Shown: positions 33,414 through 43,189 of the stretch, piece by piece
How positions within the stretch are numbered: the stretch's first letter is position 1
How the letters are laid out: the number at the start of each line of letters is the position of its first letter
From: a virus
IMG/VR virus record: IMGVR_UViG_3300046171_000083
Location: 1-55,766 of that record
Strand: one strand, 5' to 3'
Length of the DNA stretch: 55,766 bases
Notes under the pieces: generated by a model
Seen by the model: the letters and a program-made list of their open reading frames with translations, nothing else
What the model was told of the DNA's origin: nothing
The model's database searches: none
Position numbers and translations under genes: made by a program

Positions 33414-34893
33414 ATGAATGAGCTTAGTGACTTTACTAAGTATCTGACCGATGAAGAGTTAGCTAAAGTCGCTCCCATGTTGGAGCGTCTTAAAGTATTA
33501 GATGATAGAACAGAAAAACACGATAACTTTATGAACTTTGTGAGGCATGTTTGGCCTCAGTTTATTGAAGGATCGCATCATAAAATTTACGCTGAGAAGT
33601 TACAAGCAGTAGCGGATGGCAAGCTGAAGCGGTTGATTATTAATATGCCGCCACGACATACGAAAGTCTGAGTTTGCGAGTTATTTATTTCCCACATGGC
33701 TTATGGGGAGAAAGCCAGATTTAAAGATTATTCAAGCAACGCACACAGCGGAGCTTGCTGTTGGTTTTGGTAGAAAGGTTAAGAACCTTATAGATAGCGA
33801 GGATTTTAGAGATGTCTTTCCTAATGTCAGTCTTGCGACAGACGCTAAAGCGTCTGGTCGATGGAGTACGAATGGTGGTGGTGAATACTACGCTGTGGGT
33901 GTGGGCGGCGCTCTCGCGGGTCGCGGCGCTGATTTGGCGATTATTGACGATCCCGTTTCGGAACAGGATGCGTTAAGCGTTAGCGCATTAGATAATATCT
34001 ACGAATGGTATACTTCTGGTCCTAGGCAGCGTTTGCAGCCTGGAGGCGCGATTATCATTGTGATGACGCGATGGAGCATTCGTGATCTAACTGCAAAGGT
34101 TTTGCAGAAACAAAGTGATAGAGGCGCAGATCAATGGGAGGTTGTAGAGTTCCCTGCAATCATGCCATCTGGAAAATCTCTATGGCCTGAGTTCTGGTCG
34201 TTGGAGGAGTTAGAGAGCGTAAAGGCTTCTATTCCTGTAGGCAAGTGGAACTCACAGTATATGCAGAACCCGACTGCTGAAGAGGGTGCGATTGTAAAAC
34301 GTGAATGGTGGAACTTGTGGCAGAAGGAAGACCCACCTTTTTGCAGCTATATTATTCAAAGTTATGACACGGCGTTTAGCAAAAGCGACAGGGCAGACTA
34401 CTCTGCGATTACAACTTGGGGTATATTCCATCACGAGGATACAGGCGAGGATCATATTATTTTACTTGACGCTGTTCGTGGTAGATGGGAGTTTCCTGAG
34501 TTAAAGGAAGCGGCAAATGATTTGTTTCAAGAATTTGATCCTGATATGGTTTTGATAGAGCAAAAGGGTTCTGGGATGCCGTTGACACAGGAATTAAGAA
34601 GAATGGGTATACCTGTGACTCCTTTCACACCTGGGCGTGGTGCAGATAAGTTTACGAGAATGCATGCTTGCGCTCCTGTGTTTGAAAGCGGTATGGTTTG
34701 GGCACCAGAAACTGGTTTTGCCGATGAGGTTATTGAGGAATGCGCCGCATTTCCAAATGGTGAACATGATGACTTGGCGGATTCGATGACTCAGGCTATA
34801 CTACGTTTTAGACAGGGTGGTTTTATTACGACCCCAAGTGATTATGAGGACGATGATTTAATGTACTCTCGCAGACGAAAGGAATATTACTAA
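33414..34893 (+). CDS. terL: Terminase large subunit, interrupted by a +1 shift near 33660
   Basis: The first frame ends ...LIINMPPRHTKV; removing one A of the AAA at 33661-33663 continues as MPPRHTKSEFASYLFPTWLM into the second frame (492 aa total). PPRHTKSE is the terminase Walker A variant, LAIIDDPV near residue 175 is Walker B with a following motif C-like region, and the nuclease domain shows IQSYDTAFSK, VLIEQKGSG and HDDLADS acidic residues. It packages DNA into the prohead through the portal. Because terL is essential, the break is almost certainly a sequence error. Confidence 0.9.
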
Positions 34894-35291
34894 TGGCTAA
34901 AAAAGGTAGAAACGTAGCTCGTAAGACTATGAGTAGATCTGATGACTTGCTAGAAGCTGCGGGATTTTTAGCTGCGCCTGAAGCACAGAAAAAAAGAATA
35001 GAAGATGCATTAGCAGATGCTATGACAACAGATCCTATTCCAAGGCCAAAAATGAGGCCAAAGAAATTAACAAAGCCAAAAAGGAGGCCAGAGGAAATGA
35101 GAGAAGGTGGATTAATTGGTGGTCAGAAAAAACTTGATAAAAATAAAGATGGAAAAATATCAGGTGCAGATTTTAAAATGATGGAAGATGGTGGAGAAGT
35201 TAAAGGGAAAAAAAGTAAAAAAAGTAAAGGAAATATGTGTCGTGGCGGTGGTGCCGCTCTTCGTGGCATTAGTTTTTCTGGGACTAAATAA
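34893..35291 (+). CDS. Small basic protein with an EF-hand-like loop
   Basis: A 132-aa Lys/Arg/Pro-rich protein starting in a TAATG overlap with terL. Residues about 83-94 read DKNKDGKISGAD, close to an EF-hand calcium loop, followed by a Lys-rich tract and the conserved-looking C-terminus MCRGGGAALRGISFSGTK. Such GGGAALRG tails occur in small structural proteins of marine phages. A minor virion role is likely. Confidence 0.6.
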   Translation: MAKKGRNVARKTMSRSDDLLEAAGFLAAPEAQKKRIEDALADAMTTDPIPRPKMRPKKLTKPKRRPEEMREGGLIGGQKKLDKNKDGKISGADFKMMEDGGEVKGKKSKKSKGNMCRGGGAALRGISFSGTK

Positions 35292-35467
35292 TGAGAGATA
35301 TGACTTACAAAATTGATATAGAAAAATTAAAATCTGGTGTAAATCAGGTTTTCTTTGATTGCTGTGAGTCACAGAATATTGAGGTTGGGGCGGAGGATAT
35401 CGAATGTGGCATCTCCCTGCCCATTGATGCAGGCGCTCCCAAAGTGTTACTGCTCCATGATGGTTGA
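35291..35467 (+). CDS. Small protein between terL cluster and portal
   Basis: 58 aa from ATG 35291, sharing the A of the previous TAA. It has four Cys (FFDCCESQ, DIECGISL) in a short acidic protein. No family recognised. It ends 35 bp before the portal gene. Confidence 0.5.
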   Translation: MRDMTYKIDIEKLKSGVNQVFFDCCESQNIEVGAEDIECGISLPIDAGAPKVLLLHDG

Positions 35468-35502
35468 GCGACTTTCGCTCCAACACCTAAAAGGGAAAGA
35501 AA

Positions 35503-37938
35503 ATGGCTATTGAAAGAGATGCAGGTCCAGGCGGCGCTTTAGAGCAACAGATGCTCGAACAAGCTGAAGTGTTGGTTGGAGATGCGATAGGTGAAAACCC
35601 TGGAGTTTTTAACTTTGACGATGGCTCTGCTATTGTTGGGGAATATACAGAAACGGAAGCAACGGTAGAAGTTGCTTTTGATTCTAATTTAGCAGATGTC
35701 ATGGAAGAGGGAGATCTTGGTCAAATATCAAATGATTTGATTGGGAGCATTGACGATGATTTTTCATCAAGACAGGATTGGGAAGACACATACAAACGTG
35801 GCCTAAATTACTTAGGAATGCAGAATGAAGAAAGAGTTGAGCCTTTTGAGGGTTCCTCTGGTGTTGTTCATCCTCTTTTGGCTGAAAGTGTTACACAATT
35901 TCAAGCACAGGCGTACCGTGAGATGTTGCCTGCCACTGGCCCTGTTAGAACACAGGTAGTTGGAGGCCAAAATGAACAGCTTGTAAAGCAAGCTGAACGT
36001 GTAAAAGACTACATGAACTACATGATTACATATGAAATGGAAGAGTATGACCCAGAAATGGATCAAATGCTCTTTTATTTGCCCGTAATTGGTTCTACTT
36101 TTAAAAAAATATATTTTGATCCTCTGAAGGGTCGTGCGGTTAGTCAATTTGTTCATGCTGAAGACCTAGTTGTTCCTTATGGAGCTACAGATCTAGCCAC
36201 GTCTCCTAGAATTACGCATGTAATTAAGATGGATTCTAATGAAGTTAAGAAACTTCAGTTAGCAGGCTTCTATAAAAATGTTGATTTGCCCGAAAACGGC
36301 ATTAGCGCGGATGAAATGTCAGAAGTTCAGGAGTCAATAAATGAAATTCAAGGGGTTCACCCTAGTAATTCGTCTGTTGAATTAACACTATACGAGGTTC
36401 ATACAGATTTGGACCTCATTGGCTTTGAAGATATGGGTCAGGACGGTGCTCCTAGTGGCTTAAAGCTGCCATATATAGTTACAATAATAGAGGATACGAA
36501 CCAGATTCTTTCAATTCGTAGAAATTACGATGAAATGGACCCAATGATGAAGCGTAAGCAGTATTTTGTGCATTACAAGTTTCTTCCAGGGTTAGGATTC
36601 TATGGTCTTGGCCTTACGCACATGATTGGTGGACTAGCACAAGCTTCTACTTCAATTTTACGCCAATTAATTGATGCAGGTACGCTTTCTAACTTGCCTG
36701 CGGGATTTAAGGCTCGTGGCGCGAGGATTCGAGAGGAAGATAACCCAATACAGCCTGGAGAATTTAGAGATATAGACGTTGCAGGCTCTGATATACGGTC
36801 TTCTTTGATGCCTTTGCCATTTAAAGAGCCTTCAGGTACATTGTATAACCTTTTGGGTACTCTCGTGGACGCAGGGCGGCGTTTTGCGGCTATGGCAGAC
36901 ATGAAAATAGCTGAAATGAGCGGTGAAACGCCTGTTGGAACAACAATGGCTATTATGGAACGCGGTACAAAAGTCATGTCTGCGATTCATAAACGCATGC
37001 ATTATTCGCAAAAAATTGAGTTTAAACTTTTGGCAAAAGTATTTTCTGAAACAATTCAGATGTACCCTTATATGCCATCTACAGAGTTTGGACCCGAAGT
37101 CTTTGCGCAAGACTTTGATGCTAGAGTTGATGTTCTCCCTGTTAGTGACCCGAACATCTTTTCAATGGCACAGCGTATTGCACTTGCGCAAACACAGTTG
37201 CAGCTAGTTCAGTCAAACCCACAGATTCACGGTGGACCGCAAGGATTATACCAAGCATATCGAAAAATGTATGAGGCGCTTGGAGTAAACAATATTGATT
37301 CAATATTACCACCGCCCCCACAGCCAATGCCAATGAACGCAGCTATGGAAAATAAAATGGCAATCACTGGTGGTATGCCTCAAGCCTTTCCACAACAAGA
37401 TCATAAGGCTCATATGGAAACACATTTAGCAATTATGTCTACGCCTGTGGTTCAAACCAATCCACAAGCTATGGCAACGCTACAAGGACATATTCAAGAA
37501 CATATTGGTATGTTAGCAGAGCAGCAAGCACAACAAATGGTTATGGAGCAAGCAGGGCCAGAGGTTCAACAGAATCCAGAAGCTATGCAGATGTTACAGC
37601 CTGCTATTGAGCGTCAAGCGGCTGTGCTAATAGCTGATTTAACTGAAGAATTTACTCAAACTGTTGAGCCTGTAGGTGAGGGAACCGATCCTCTTGTTGC
37701 AATTAGACAACAAGAATTACAATTAAAAGCAGCAGATATGCAACGTAAATCTTCCGAATTTGAAGCTAAACAAGACTTAGAACGCACAAGAGATGCGGCA
37801 GAAGCTGAGTTGGCTGAAGATAGGTTAGAACTACAAGAAGAAGCTCTAGCCGATAAAACAAGAGTCGCAGAAGATCGTATTCAGACACAAAGAGATATTG
37901 CGACTCTCAACGCACAAATGAAGGGAGTCAGACAATGA
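35503..37938 (+). CDS. Portal protein
   Basis: The 811-aa protein has the portal features of podovirus-like marine phages: DDDFSSRQDWEDTYKRGLNY at about residue 87, EGSSGVVHPLLAESVTQFQA, the long wing/stem region, and GLGLTHMIGGLAQASTSILR with LIDAGTLSNLPAGFKARG near 370-405. The C-terminal 200 residues are Gln/Glu-rich coiled coils (VAIRQQELQLKAADMQRKSS). It forms the dodecameric DNA gate at the head vertex. GAAAGGGAAAGAAA precedes the ATG. Confidence 0.9.
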   Translation: MAIERDAGPGGALEQQMLEQAEVLVGDAIGENPGVFNFDDGSAIVGEYTETEATVEVAFDSNLADVMEEGDLGQISNDLIGSIDDDFSSRQDWEDTYKRGLNYLGMQNEERVEPFEGSSGVVHPLLAESVTQFQAQAYREMLPATGPVRTQVVGGQNEQLVKQAERVKDYMNYMITYEMEEYDPEMDQMLFYLPVIGSTFKKIYFDPLKGRAVSQFVHAEDLVVPYGATDLATSPRITHVIKMDSNEVKKLQLAGFYKNVDLPENGISADEMSEVQESINEIQGVHPSNSSVELTLYEVHTDLDLIGFEDMGQDGAPSGLKLPYIVTIIEDTNQILSIRRNYDEMDPMMKRKQYFVHYKFLPGLGFYGLGLTHMIGGLAQASTSILRQLIDAGTLSNLPAGFKARGARIREEDNPIQPGEFRDIDVAGSDIRSSLMPLPFKEPSGTLYNLLGTLVDAGRRFAAMADMKIAEMSGETPVGTTMAIMERGTKVMSAIHKRMHYSQKIEFKLLAKVFSETIQMYPYMPSTEFGPEVFAQDFDARVDVLPVSDPNIFSMAQRIALAQTQLQLVQSNPQIHGGPQGLYQAYRKMYEALGVNNIDSILPPPPQPMPMNAAMENKMAITGGMPQAFPQQDHKAHMETHLAIMSTPVVQTNPQAMATLQGHIQEHIGMLAEQQAQQMVMEQAGPEVQQNPEAMQMLQPAIERQAAVLIADLTEEFTQTVEPVGEGTDPLVAIRQQELQLKAADMQRKSSEFEAKQDLERTRDAAEAELAEDRLELQEEALADKTRVAEDRIQTQRDIATLNAQMKGVRQ

Positions 37939-38177
37939 CCAGTAGTGTAAGGGCTAAAATGGCTCAAACTGAAAAAGAAAAGAAAGTAGCTAAAAGAGAA
38001 GCTATGTCTTCTTCAGAAACAGTTACAGAAATGGTTCGTGCTCGTAGCGATAAAGGACATTATATATCAGATGACCCAAGCACCCCAGAAAACGAAGCGT
38101 GGGTTGAGAATCCCAAAAAGAAGGCGGCCCCTAAAAAGAAAGCCCCTGCCAAAAAGAAAACTGCAAAAAAAAATTAG
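37935..38177 (+). CDS. Small basic protein after the portal
   Basis: An 80-aa protein overlapping the portal stop as ATGA. The N-terminal half is helical; the last 25 residues are Lys/Ala/Pro repeats (KKKAAPKKKAPAKKKTAKKN), resembling histone H1-like tails. Nucleic-acid binding is plausible from charge only. Confidence 0.55.
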   Translation: MTSSVRAKMAQTEKEKKVAKREAMSSSETVTEMVRARSDKGHYISDDPSTPENEAWVENPKKKAAPKKKAPAKKKTAKKN

Positions 38178-38275
38178 CGGCGTAACAAGACGATTTAGTA
38201 AAATAGCTAGACCCCAGAGATTTCAAGGTATTTTCTAAAACTCTGGGATAAATACTTGTATTCTCCGATAGATTG

Positions 38276-38281
38276 TATAAT
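38276..38281 (+). promoter_or_regulatory. -10 element TATAAT upstream of the cpn10/capsid operon
   Basis: A perfect TATAAT without a clear -35. A CCCAGAG/CTCTGGG inverted repeat (38213-38247) lies just upstream and may end transcription from the portal gene. The gap 38178-38300 holds no gene. Downstream ATG at 38301. Confidence 0.4.
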
Positions 38282-38300
38282 GTCCTAGTATGGAGATCGC

Positions 38301-38498
38301 ATGGACGCACTAAATCTAGCTGAATACCTCTACAAAAAGTTACGTCAACGCCGTGATGACATACAGGTGTCTTTAGGCACAGGTAACATTGGTTCGTTTG
38401 ATGACTACAAGTATGCAGTTGGGCAGATCAAAGGTTTGACGTTTATGGAAGAAGAAATCAGAACAGCAATGAGAAATATTGAGCTATCAGATGAGTAA
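38301..38498 (+). CDS. Small helical protein upstream of cpn10
   Basis: 65 aa (MDALNLAEYLYKKLRQRRDD...), charged and helical, overlapping the cpn10 start by 8 bp. Known only as a conserved hypothetical in related gene orders, from my recollection. Confidence 0.55.
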   Translation: MDALNLAEYLYKKLRQRRDDIQVSLGTGNIGSFDDYKYAVGQIKGLTFMEEEIRTAMRNIELSDE

Positions 38499-38970
38499 AA
38501 AACTGTATGTGCCTGAAAGTATGGCAAGAAAACCAAAGGATATGGAAAACATTCCTACGCCTATAAAGACTGCTTTTGGAAAAGATAAAGAAGAAAGCAA
38601 GAACGAGAATGATCCTTCTCAAATGGAAGCTTCAGCTTTAGAGCGTCTTCCACAACCAACTGGATACAGAATGTTAATCATTCCGTATTACCCAAGTGAA
38701 AAAACCAAAGGTGGTGTTTATGTTCCTGATGCAGTTAGAGACAGAGAAGCCTTTGCAACAGTAGCAGCATATGTTGTAAAACTTGGCCCCGATGCATACC
38801 AAGACTCCCAGAAATTCCCAACTGGTTCGTGGTGTTCTGAAAAAGATTGGGTTCTTATAGGAAGATATGCGGGAAATAGGTTTAAAGTGGAAGGACTTGA
38901 GGTTCGTATTATAAATGACGATAATATTATAGCTACGATACTTGACCCCAAAGACATTTCGTATGTATAA
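38491..38970 (+). CDS. GroES-like co-chaperonin (phage cpn10)
   Basis: Start ATG 38491, overlapping the previous stop. Of 159 aa, residues 1-55 are a polar extension; the cpn10 domain follows: PQPTGYRMLIIPYYPSEKTK, GGVYVPDAVRDREAFATVAA, then YVVKLGPDAY, and GRYAGNRFKVEGLEVRIIND near the end. The K-GG-Y-P mobile-loop region and the RIINDDNIIATI end fit GroES folds. In T4, gp31 replaces GroES for capsid folding, and this gene lies just before scaffold and capsid, so the same role is likely. Confidence 0.8.
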   Translation: MSKKLYVPESMARKPKDMENIPTPIKTAFGKDKEESKNENDPSQMEASALERLPQPTGYRMLIIPYYPSEKTKGGVYVPDAVRDREAFATVAAYVVKLGPDAYQDSQKFPTGSWCSEKDWVLIGRYAGNRFKVEGLEVRIINDDNIIATILDPKDISYV

Positions 38971-38993
38971 GATAACAGAGGAGAGTTTTTGTT

Positions 38994-39905
38994 ATGCAGG
39001 CAGAAGCCCAAGAAAAAGAAATTGAAGAAGTAACATCAGTAGAAATAGAAGATGAAAGTCAAGATACTGTTGAGCTTTCTTCAGATAATGAATCTGAAAA
39101 TCAAGAAGATATTCAGAATGAAAGTGATGAACTCACCAATTATAGTGAAAATGTTCAAAAACGTATTAGAAAATTAACTGCTGCTCGTCGCCAAGCTGAA
39201 GAAGAAGCTCAAGCTGCGGTTGAATATATTCAGCAAGTTCAAGCTCAAAACGAAGATTACAAAAAAAGACTTTCTAATTTAGACAAGGGATACATGTCTG
39301 AATATGAGGGAAGAGTTACAACTCAAGAAGCTCAAGCGAAACGTGCATTAGCAGAAGCACATGAAGCAGGAGATTATGAAAAATTAGCAGATGCTCAAAC
39401 AGCAATATCACAAGTTGCTATTGAAAAAGAGCGTCTTCGATTACAAAAACAACGCTCTCAACAGCAAGCTAGACAAGCTCAAATTGAGGCGCAAATGCAA
39501 CAGCAGCAACAACAACAACCGCAGCCTGTTCAGCAACAACGTGATCCAAAATTGGATTCATGGTTGGAAAAGAATACATGGTTTGGCACAGATAAGGTTA
39601 TGACAAGTGCTGCAAGAGCAATTCACGAATCTTTAGTCGCAGAAGAAGGTTTTAATCCTCAAACTGATGATTATTACAAAGAAATAGATCTTCGTATGCG
39701 CCGTGAAATGCCTAATAAGTTTGCTAGTGGCAAGAAAAACGCTCAGTCTGTCACTCCATCTGGGAACGGAACTCGTTCTCTGGTAAATGGGCGGAAAAAA
39801 CAGGTGGATTTGAACCCTGGACAAGTAGCTTTGGCTAAAAAACTAGGTATACCCTTGGAAAAATATGCACAAGAAGTGCAAAAACTAGAGAATCGGAGAG
39901 ATTGA
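38994..39905 (+). CDS. Capsid scaffolding protein
   Basis: A 303-aa protein with a very acidic N-terminus, a long coiled coil (about residues 55-165, with AARRQAEEEAQAAVEYIQQV and QQQQQQQ) and a basic C-terminal part, the usual make-up of scaffolding proteins. It sits between cpn10 and the capsid genes. It would direct prohead assembly and be lost during maturation. Confidence 0.75.
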   Translation: MQAEAQEKEIEEVTSVEIEDESQDTVELSSDNESENQEDIQNESDELTNYSENVQKRIRKLTAARRQAEEEAQAAVEYIQQVQAQNEDYKKRLSNLDKGYMSEYEGRVTTQEAQAKRALAEAHEAGDYEKLADAQTAISQVAIEKERLRLQKQRSQQQARQAQIEAQMQQQQQQQPQPVQQQRDPKLDSWLEKNTWFGTDKVMTSAARAIHESLVAEEGFNPQTDDYYKEIDLRMRREMPNKFASGKKNAQSVTPSGNGTRSLVNGRKKQVDLNPGQVALAKKLGIPLEKYAQEVQKLENRRD

Positions 39906-40366
39906 TGGCTGATCGTACCTCACGCGAAACACAAACGCGGGAAAGTCAAGAACGTAAAGTTTGGAGGCCAGGAACAGCCTTAGAAGCTCCAGAACCCCCT
40001 TTAGGATATAAGCATCGTTGGATCAGAGAATCAGTGATGGAGTTTGATGACAAAACTAACGTCCATAAGCGGCGGCAAGAAGGATATGATCTCGTTCGTG
40101 CAGAGGAATATCCAGGTTATACAGGTCCAGTTGTAGATGAGGGGCGAAACGCAGGCATCATAGGTGTTGGCGGTTTAGTATTAGCTCGTATTCCGCAAGA
40201 GTTGGCAGATCAACGCAATCAGCACTACCAGAAGACTACACAAAATCAGATGGATGCTGTTGATCGTGATTGGATGCGCGAAAATAACCCTGCGATGCCA
40301 AAAATGGCACCACAACGTAAATCAAGTGTGAGTTTCGGCTCACGACCTAAATCTGATGGAGATTAA
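39905..40366 (+). CDS. Conserved virion-region protein, unknown
   Basis: Start ATG 39905, overlapping the scaffold stop; 153 aa. It begins with a charged stretch, then LGYKHRWIRESVMEFDDKTN and DEGRNAGIIGVGGLVLARIP, a pattern known to me from marine phage genomes next to the capsid gene. Role unassigned, perhaps head assembly. Confidence 0.65.
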   Translation: MADRTSRETQTRESQERKVWRPGTALEAPEPPLGYKHRWIRESVMEFDDKTNVHKRRQEGYDLVRAEEYPGYTGPVVDEGRNAGIIGVGGLVLARIPQELADQRNQHYQKTTQNQMDAVDRDWMRENNPAMPKMAPQRKSSVSFGSRPKSDGD

Positions 40367-40368
40367 AG

Positions 40369-40944
40369 ATGGCGAATTTAGACGCACCTTTTGGCCTTCG
40401 TCCTGCTCGTACAAGTATAAGCTCTCAACAGCAAAATCGTTACCGAATTGCTGCAAACTATAACACCTCTATTTTTCAGGGTGATCTAGTTGCAATGGTA
40501 ACTGGTGGCGGTATTGAGAGAGTTGCGGCAGGTGGTTCAGGATTTATTCTAGGCGTTTTTAACGGCTGTGAATATACTGATCCAAGCACAGGAAAGCCAA
40601 GATTTTCAAACCACTATCCTGCAAGCACAAATGCGGCTGATATCATGGCTAACGTGATTGATGATCCAAATGCAGTGTTTGAAGTTCAAGCTGATGCTGC
40701 ATTTCCAGTAACAGACTTGGCAGGTAACTACGATATTCTAGCAACAGCAGGAGATACCGTATCTGGTACTTCTCGCATTGAGTTAGAAGTAGGAACTGCG
40801 GATAGTACGGTAGCAACCCTACCACTAAAAGCAATCGATATTTCTCAAGATCCTGAGAATAGCGATGCATCATCGGCAAATACAAATGTAATTGTCAAAA
40901 TTAACAACCACCTGTTCAGTGCTGGCACTGCGGGTCTAGCATAA
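40369..40944 (+). CDS. Capsid-associated (decoration or structural) protein
   Basis: A 191-aa beta-rich protein starting MANLDAPFGLRPARTSISSQ, a typical start of a structural protein that precedes the major capsid protein in marine podovirus-like phages. It contains NTSIFQGDLVAMVTGGG and FILGVFNGCEYTD. A head decoration or cement role is likely. Confidence 0.7.
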   Translation: MANLDAPFGLRPARTSISSQQQNRYRIAANYNTSIFQGDLVAMVTGGGIERVAAGGSGFILGVFNGCEYTDPSTGKPRFSNHYPASTNAADIMANVIDDPNAVFEVQADAAFPVTDLAGNYDILATAGDTVSGTSRIELEVGTADSTVATLPLKAIDISQDPENSDASSANTNVIVKINNHLFSAGTAGLA

Positions 40945-40956
40945 GGAGACTGAGTT

Positions 40957-41865
40957 ATGGCTATTTCAAGATCCCAGCTCGTCAAAGAGCTAGAACCTGG
41001 GCTTAACGCTTTGTTTGGTATAGAGTATGAACGTTACGAAGGTGAACATGCAGAAATCTATGACACAGAGGCATCTGATCGTGCTTTTGAAGAAGAGGTA
41101 ATGCTTGTTGGCTTTGGTAATGCCCCAACCAAAAGCGAAGGTGCAGGTGTACAATTCGATAATGCAAATGAAGCGTTTACTGCTCGTTATTCACACGAAA
41201 CAGTAGCTCTTGCTTTCGCATTAACGGAAGAAGCTGTTGAAGATAATCTGTATGACCGCCTTGGCGCTCGTTATACAAAAGCATTAGCTCGTTCAATGGC
41301 GCACACGAAGCAAATCAAAGCAGCATCTGTTTTAAACAATGCGTTTGATGCAAACTTTACTGGCGGTGACGGTGTTGAGCTATGTTCAACCGTGCACCCA
41401 CTATCTGGTGGTGGTACGTTCCGTAATGAGTTAGCAACTGCTTCTGACCTCAACGAAACTTCACTTGAGAATGCTCTTATTGACATCTCAACATTCGTTG
41501 ATGAACGTAATATGATTGTCGCAATGCGTGGCACTAAGTTGATTATTCCACCACAACTGCAATTTATTGCAGATCGTTTGTTGGAATCAACTCTTCGTGT
41601 TGGTACTGCTGATAATGATGTTAATGCAATCCGTAACATGGGTATGTTACCAGAAGGTTACACTGTTAACCATTTCTTGACAGACCCAGATGCGTTCTTC
41701 ATTAAAACAGACGCTCCAAATGGCTTTAAGCACTTTGAGCGTTCTCCAATGAGAACGAATATGGAAGCAGATTTTGATACAGGAAACATGAGATTCAAAG
41801 CTCGTGAGCGTTATAGCTTTGGCTTTAGCGACCCACGTTGCGTATTTGGTTCCCCTGGAGCATAA
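40957..41865 (+). CDS. Major capsid protein
   Basis: The 302-aa protein, with AAGGAG upstream, has the HK97-fold-like outline: an N-terminal helix (RSQLVKELEPGLNALFGIEY), an E-loop-like region, GAGVQFDNANEAFTARYSHE, the TVHPLSGGGTFRNEL spine segment and LIIPPQLQFIADRLLESTLR in the A-domain. GFKHFERSPMRTNMEADFDT and FKARERYSFGFSDPRCVFG complete the C-terminus. It is the main shell protein. The gene ends before a strong terminator, consistent with high expression. Confidence 0.88.
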   Translation: MAISRSQLVKELEPGLNALFGIEYERYEGEHAEIYDTEASDRAFEEEVMLVGFGNAPTKSEGAGVQFDNANEAFTARYSHETVALAFALTEEAVEDNLYDRLGARYTKALARSMAHTKQIKAASVLNNAFDANFTGGDGVELCSTVHPLSGGGTFRNELATASDLNETSLENALIDISTFVDERNMIVAMRGTKLIIPPQLQFIADRLLESTLRVGTADNDVNAIRNMGMLPEGYTVNHFLTDPDAFFIKTDAPNGFKHFERSPMRTNMEADFDTGNMRFKARERYSFGFSDPRCVFGSPGA

Positions 41866-41917
41866 TTTGTGTTAAGATAGAGTATAAGCATTTTTCATGT
41901 TTTTACTCCTTAAACTT

Positions 41918-41946
41918 AGAGGCGGCGCGAGTCGCCTCTTTCTTTT
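41918..41946 (+). terminator. Terminator after the major capsid gene
   Basis: AGAGGCG (41918-41924) and CGCCTCT (41933-41939) with a T-rich tail. It also ends the converging oxygenase transcript region. Confidence 0.8.
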
Positions 41947-42571
41947 AGTATTCTATCTGTTCTGTTGGGTTTAATTGAACGTTAGTTGTAATAGTAATTC
42001 TTGGTTTATCTGTAGGCACAGTAAAATGTTGAAGCCATGCAGGAAAAATCACAAACGATCCAGTTGAGGCATCTAATGTTACCTTTTCATGGTCTTTAAA
42101 AAAATCAAATATATAATTAAGATTAGTATATTTTGTTTCTGCACCGTATCGGTTTATAAAAAAAGTTTTTCCCGCAGGTTCTGGTTGATAAGGAAGTTCA
42201 TAGTAATATATGCAACTAAATGTTATGTCTCGAAAAGCATGGTCGTGTGTCTCTTGAAAGTGTCCGACCTCGTATTGGTTTATCCATGTAGAGCCAATTT
42301 TTATTTCAAAGTTTCGCATAGGTCTTAAAAGTTCAAAGAAACTATCAAAATGTGGGCGCAAAAAGTTAATGTATTGTTCCCAAGGAAGTTCAGAATTCTT
42401 GGTATTTCTAATTGAACTTTTTTGTTTACTTAAACGAAAAGCGTTTTCATCCATAATCTCGTCATTAATATGCGGATCTAATAATCTTTTAATCTCGCTT
42501 TGATCTGACGCATCAAGTTTTCTATGATAAATAGGTGTAGGCCAAACTACAATACTTTGATCTTTTTCCAT
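41945..42571 (-). CDS. 2OG-Fe(II) oxygenase-like protein, antisense between capsid genes
   Basis: The 208-aa protein, convergent to the capsid gene, resembles the phage 2OG-FeII_Oxy_5 group: VVWPTPIYHRKLD at the start, then QETHDHAFRDITFSCIYYYE supplying the first His/Asp iron ligands, and SFVIFPAWLQHFTVPTDKPR supplying the distal His and the 2-oxoglutarate-binding Arg. Such enzymes hydroxylate proteins or modify nucleic acids; the substrate is unknown. It is a lone minus-strand gene inside a plus-strand structural operon, as an accessory insert. An AT-rich promoter-like region lies at 42575-42620. Confidence 0.8.
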   Translation of the reverse strand: MEKDQSIVVWPTPIYHRKLDASDQSEIKRLLDPHINDEIMDENAFRLSKQKSSIRNTKNSELPWEQYINFLRPHFDSFFELLRPMRNFEIKIGSTWINQYEVGHFQETHDHAFRDITFSCIYYYELPYQPEPAGKTFFINRYGAETKYTNLNYIFDFFKDHEKVTLDASTGSFVIFPAWLQHFTVPTDKPRITITTNVQLNPTEQIEY

Positions 42572-42715
42572 GTTTTTCTCCCTAATTAATGTTTTGATTT
42601 TATATAATTAAGATTAAAAACACTATCTCTTTCTTTTTGTTAAATATGTGGTATTGTGTGGTTATCCCTGACAGCGGCATTGGGCTGCTGACACAACCCA
42701 AGACAGGAGATTGAC

Positions 42716-43177
42716 ATGGGTATTACTACTTTTTCTGGCCCTATAAAGGCAGGAACAATCAAAAATACAACAGGAACAACTCTTGGTTCTGACATTGCAA
42801 ATGTCGGTCAAGTTGTTATGGCACAAACATTTTCAGCAGATTTATCTGGCGGTGCATTAGCCGCGTCTGTTACAAACGTTGTTATTCCTGCAAACTCTCA
42901 GATAATTGACTGTGTTATTGATGTTATTACTGCTGCCAACGCAACAACAAATTTGAGCATCGGTGATACTGTAGGTGGCGCTGCTACTATTTTAAACACG
43001 TTTGCAAGCGGAACAACTGCGGGTCGTAAATATCCAACTACAGAAGCAGGCGCTGCATTAGCTTGGCAAGACACAGGAACAGCGGATATTCGTTTGACTG
43101 TTACTGCTTCTGCCGCAACAAATGCGGGTTTAGTTCGTTTTACAATTCTGTATCAGCAAAACAATAACCTAGCGTAA
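42716..43177 (+). CDS. Head fibre/decoration-like structural protein
   Basis: A 153-aa Ala/Thr/Gly-rich beta protein (MGITTFSGPIKAGTIKNTTG...) containing NVVIPANSQIIDCVIDVITA and DIRLTVTASAATNAGLVRFT. Start follows AGGAGATTGAC. Such proteins follow the capsid gene in marine phages. Surface decoration is inferred. The 144 bp upstream (42572-42715) hold no gene but must contain its promoter. Confidence 0.65.
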   Translation: MGITTFSGPIKAGTIKNTTGTTLGSDIANVGQVVMAQTFSADLSGGALAASVTNVVIPANSQIIDCVIDVITAANATTNLSIGDTVGGAATILNTFASGTTAGRKYPTTEAGAALAWQDTGTADIRLTVTASAATNAGLVRFTILYQQNNNLA

Positions 43178-43189
43178 TAGGAGGCTAGT

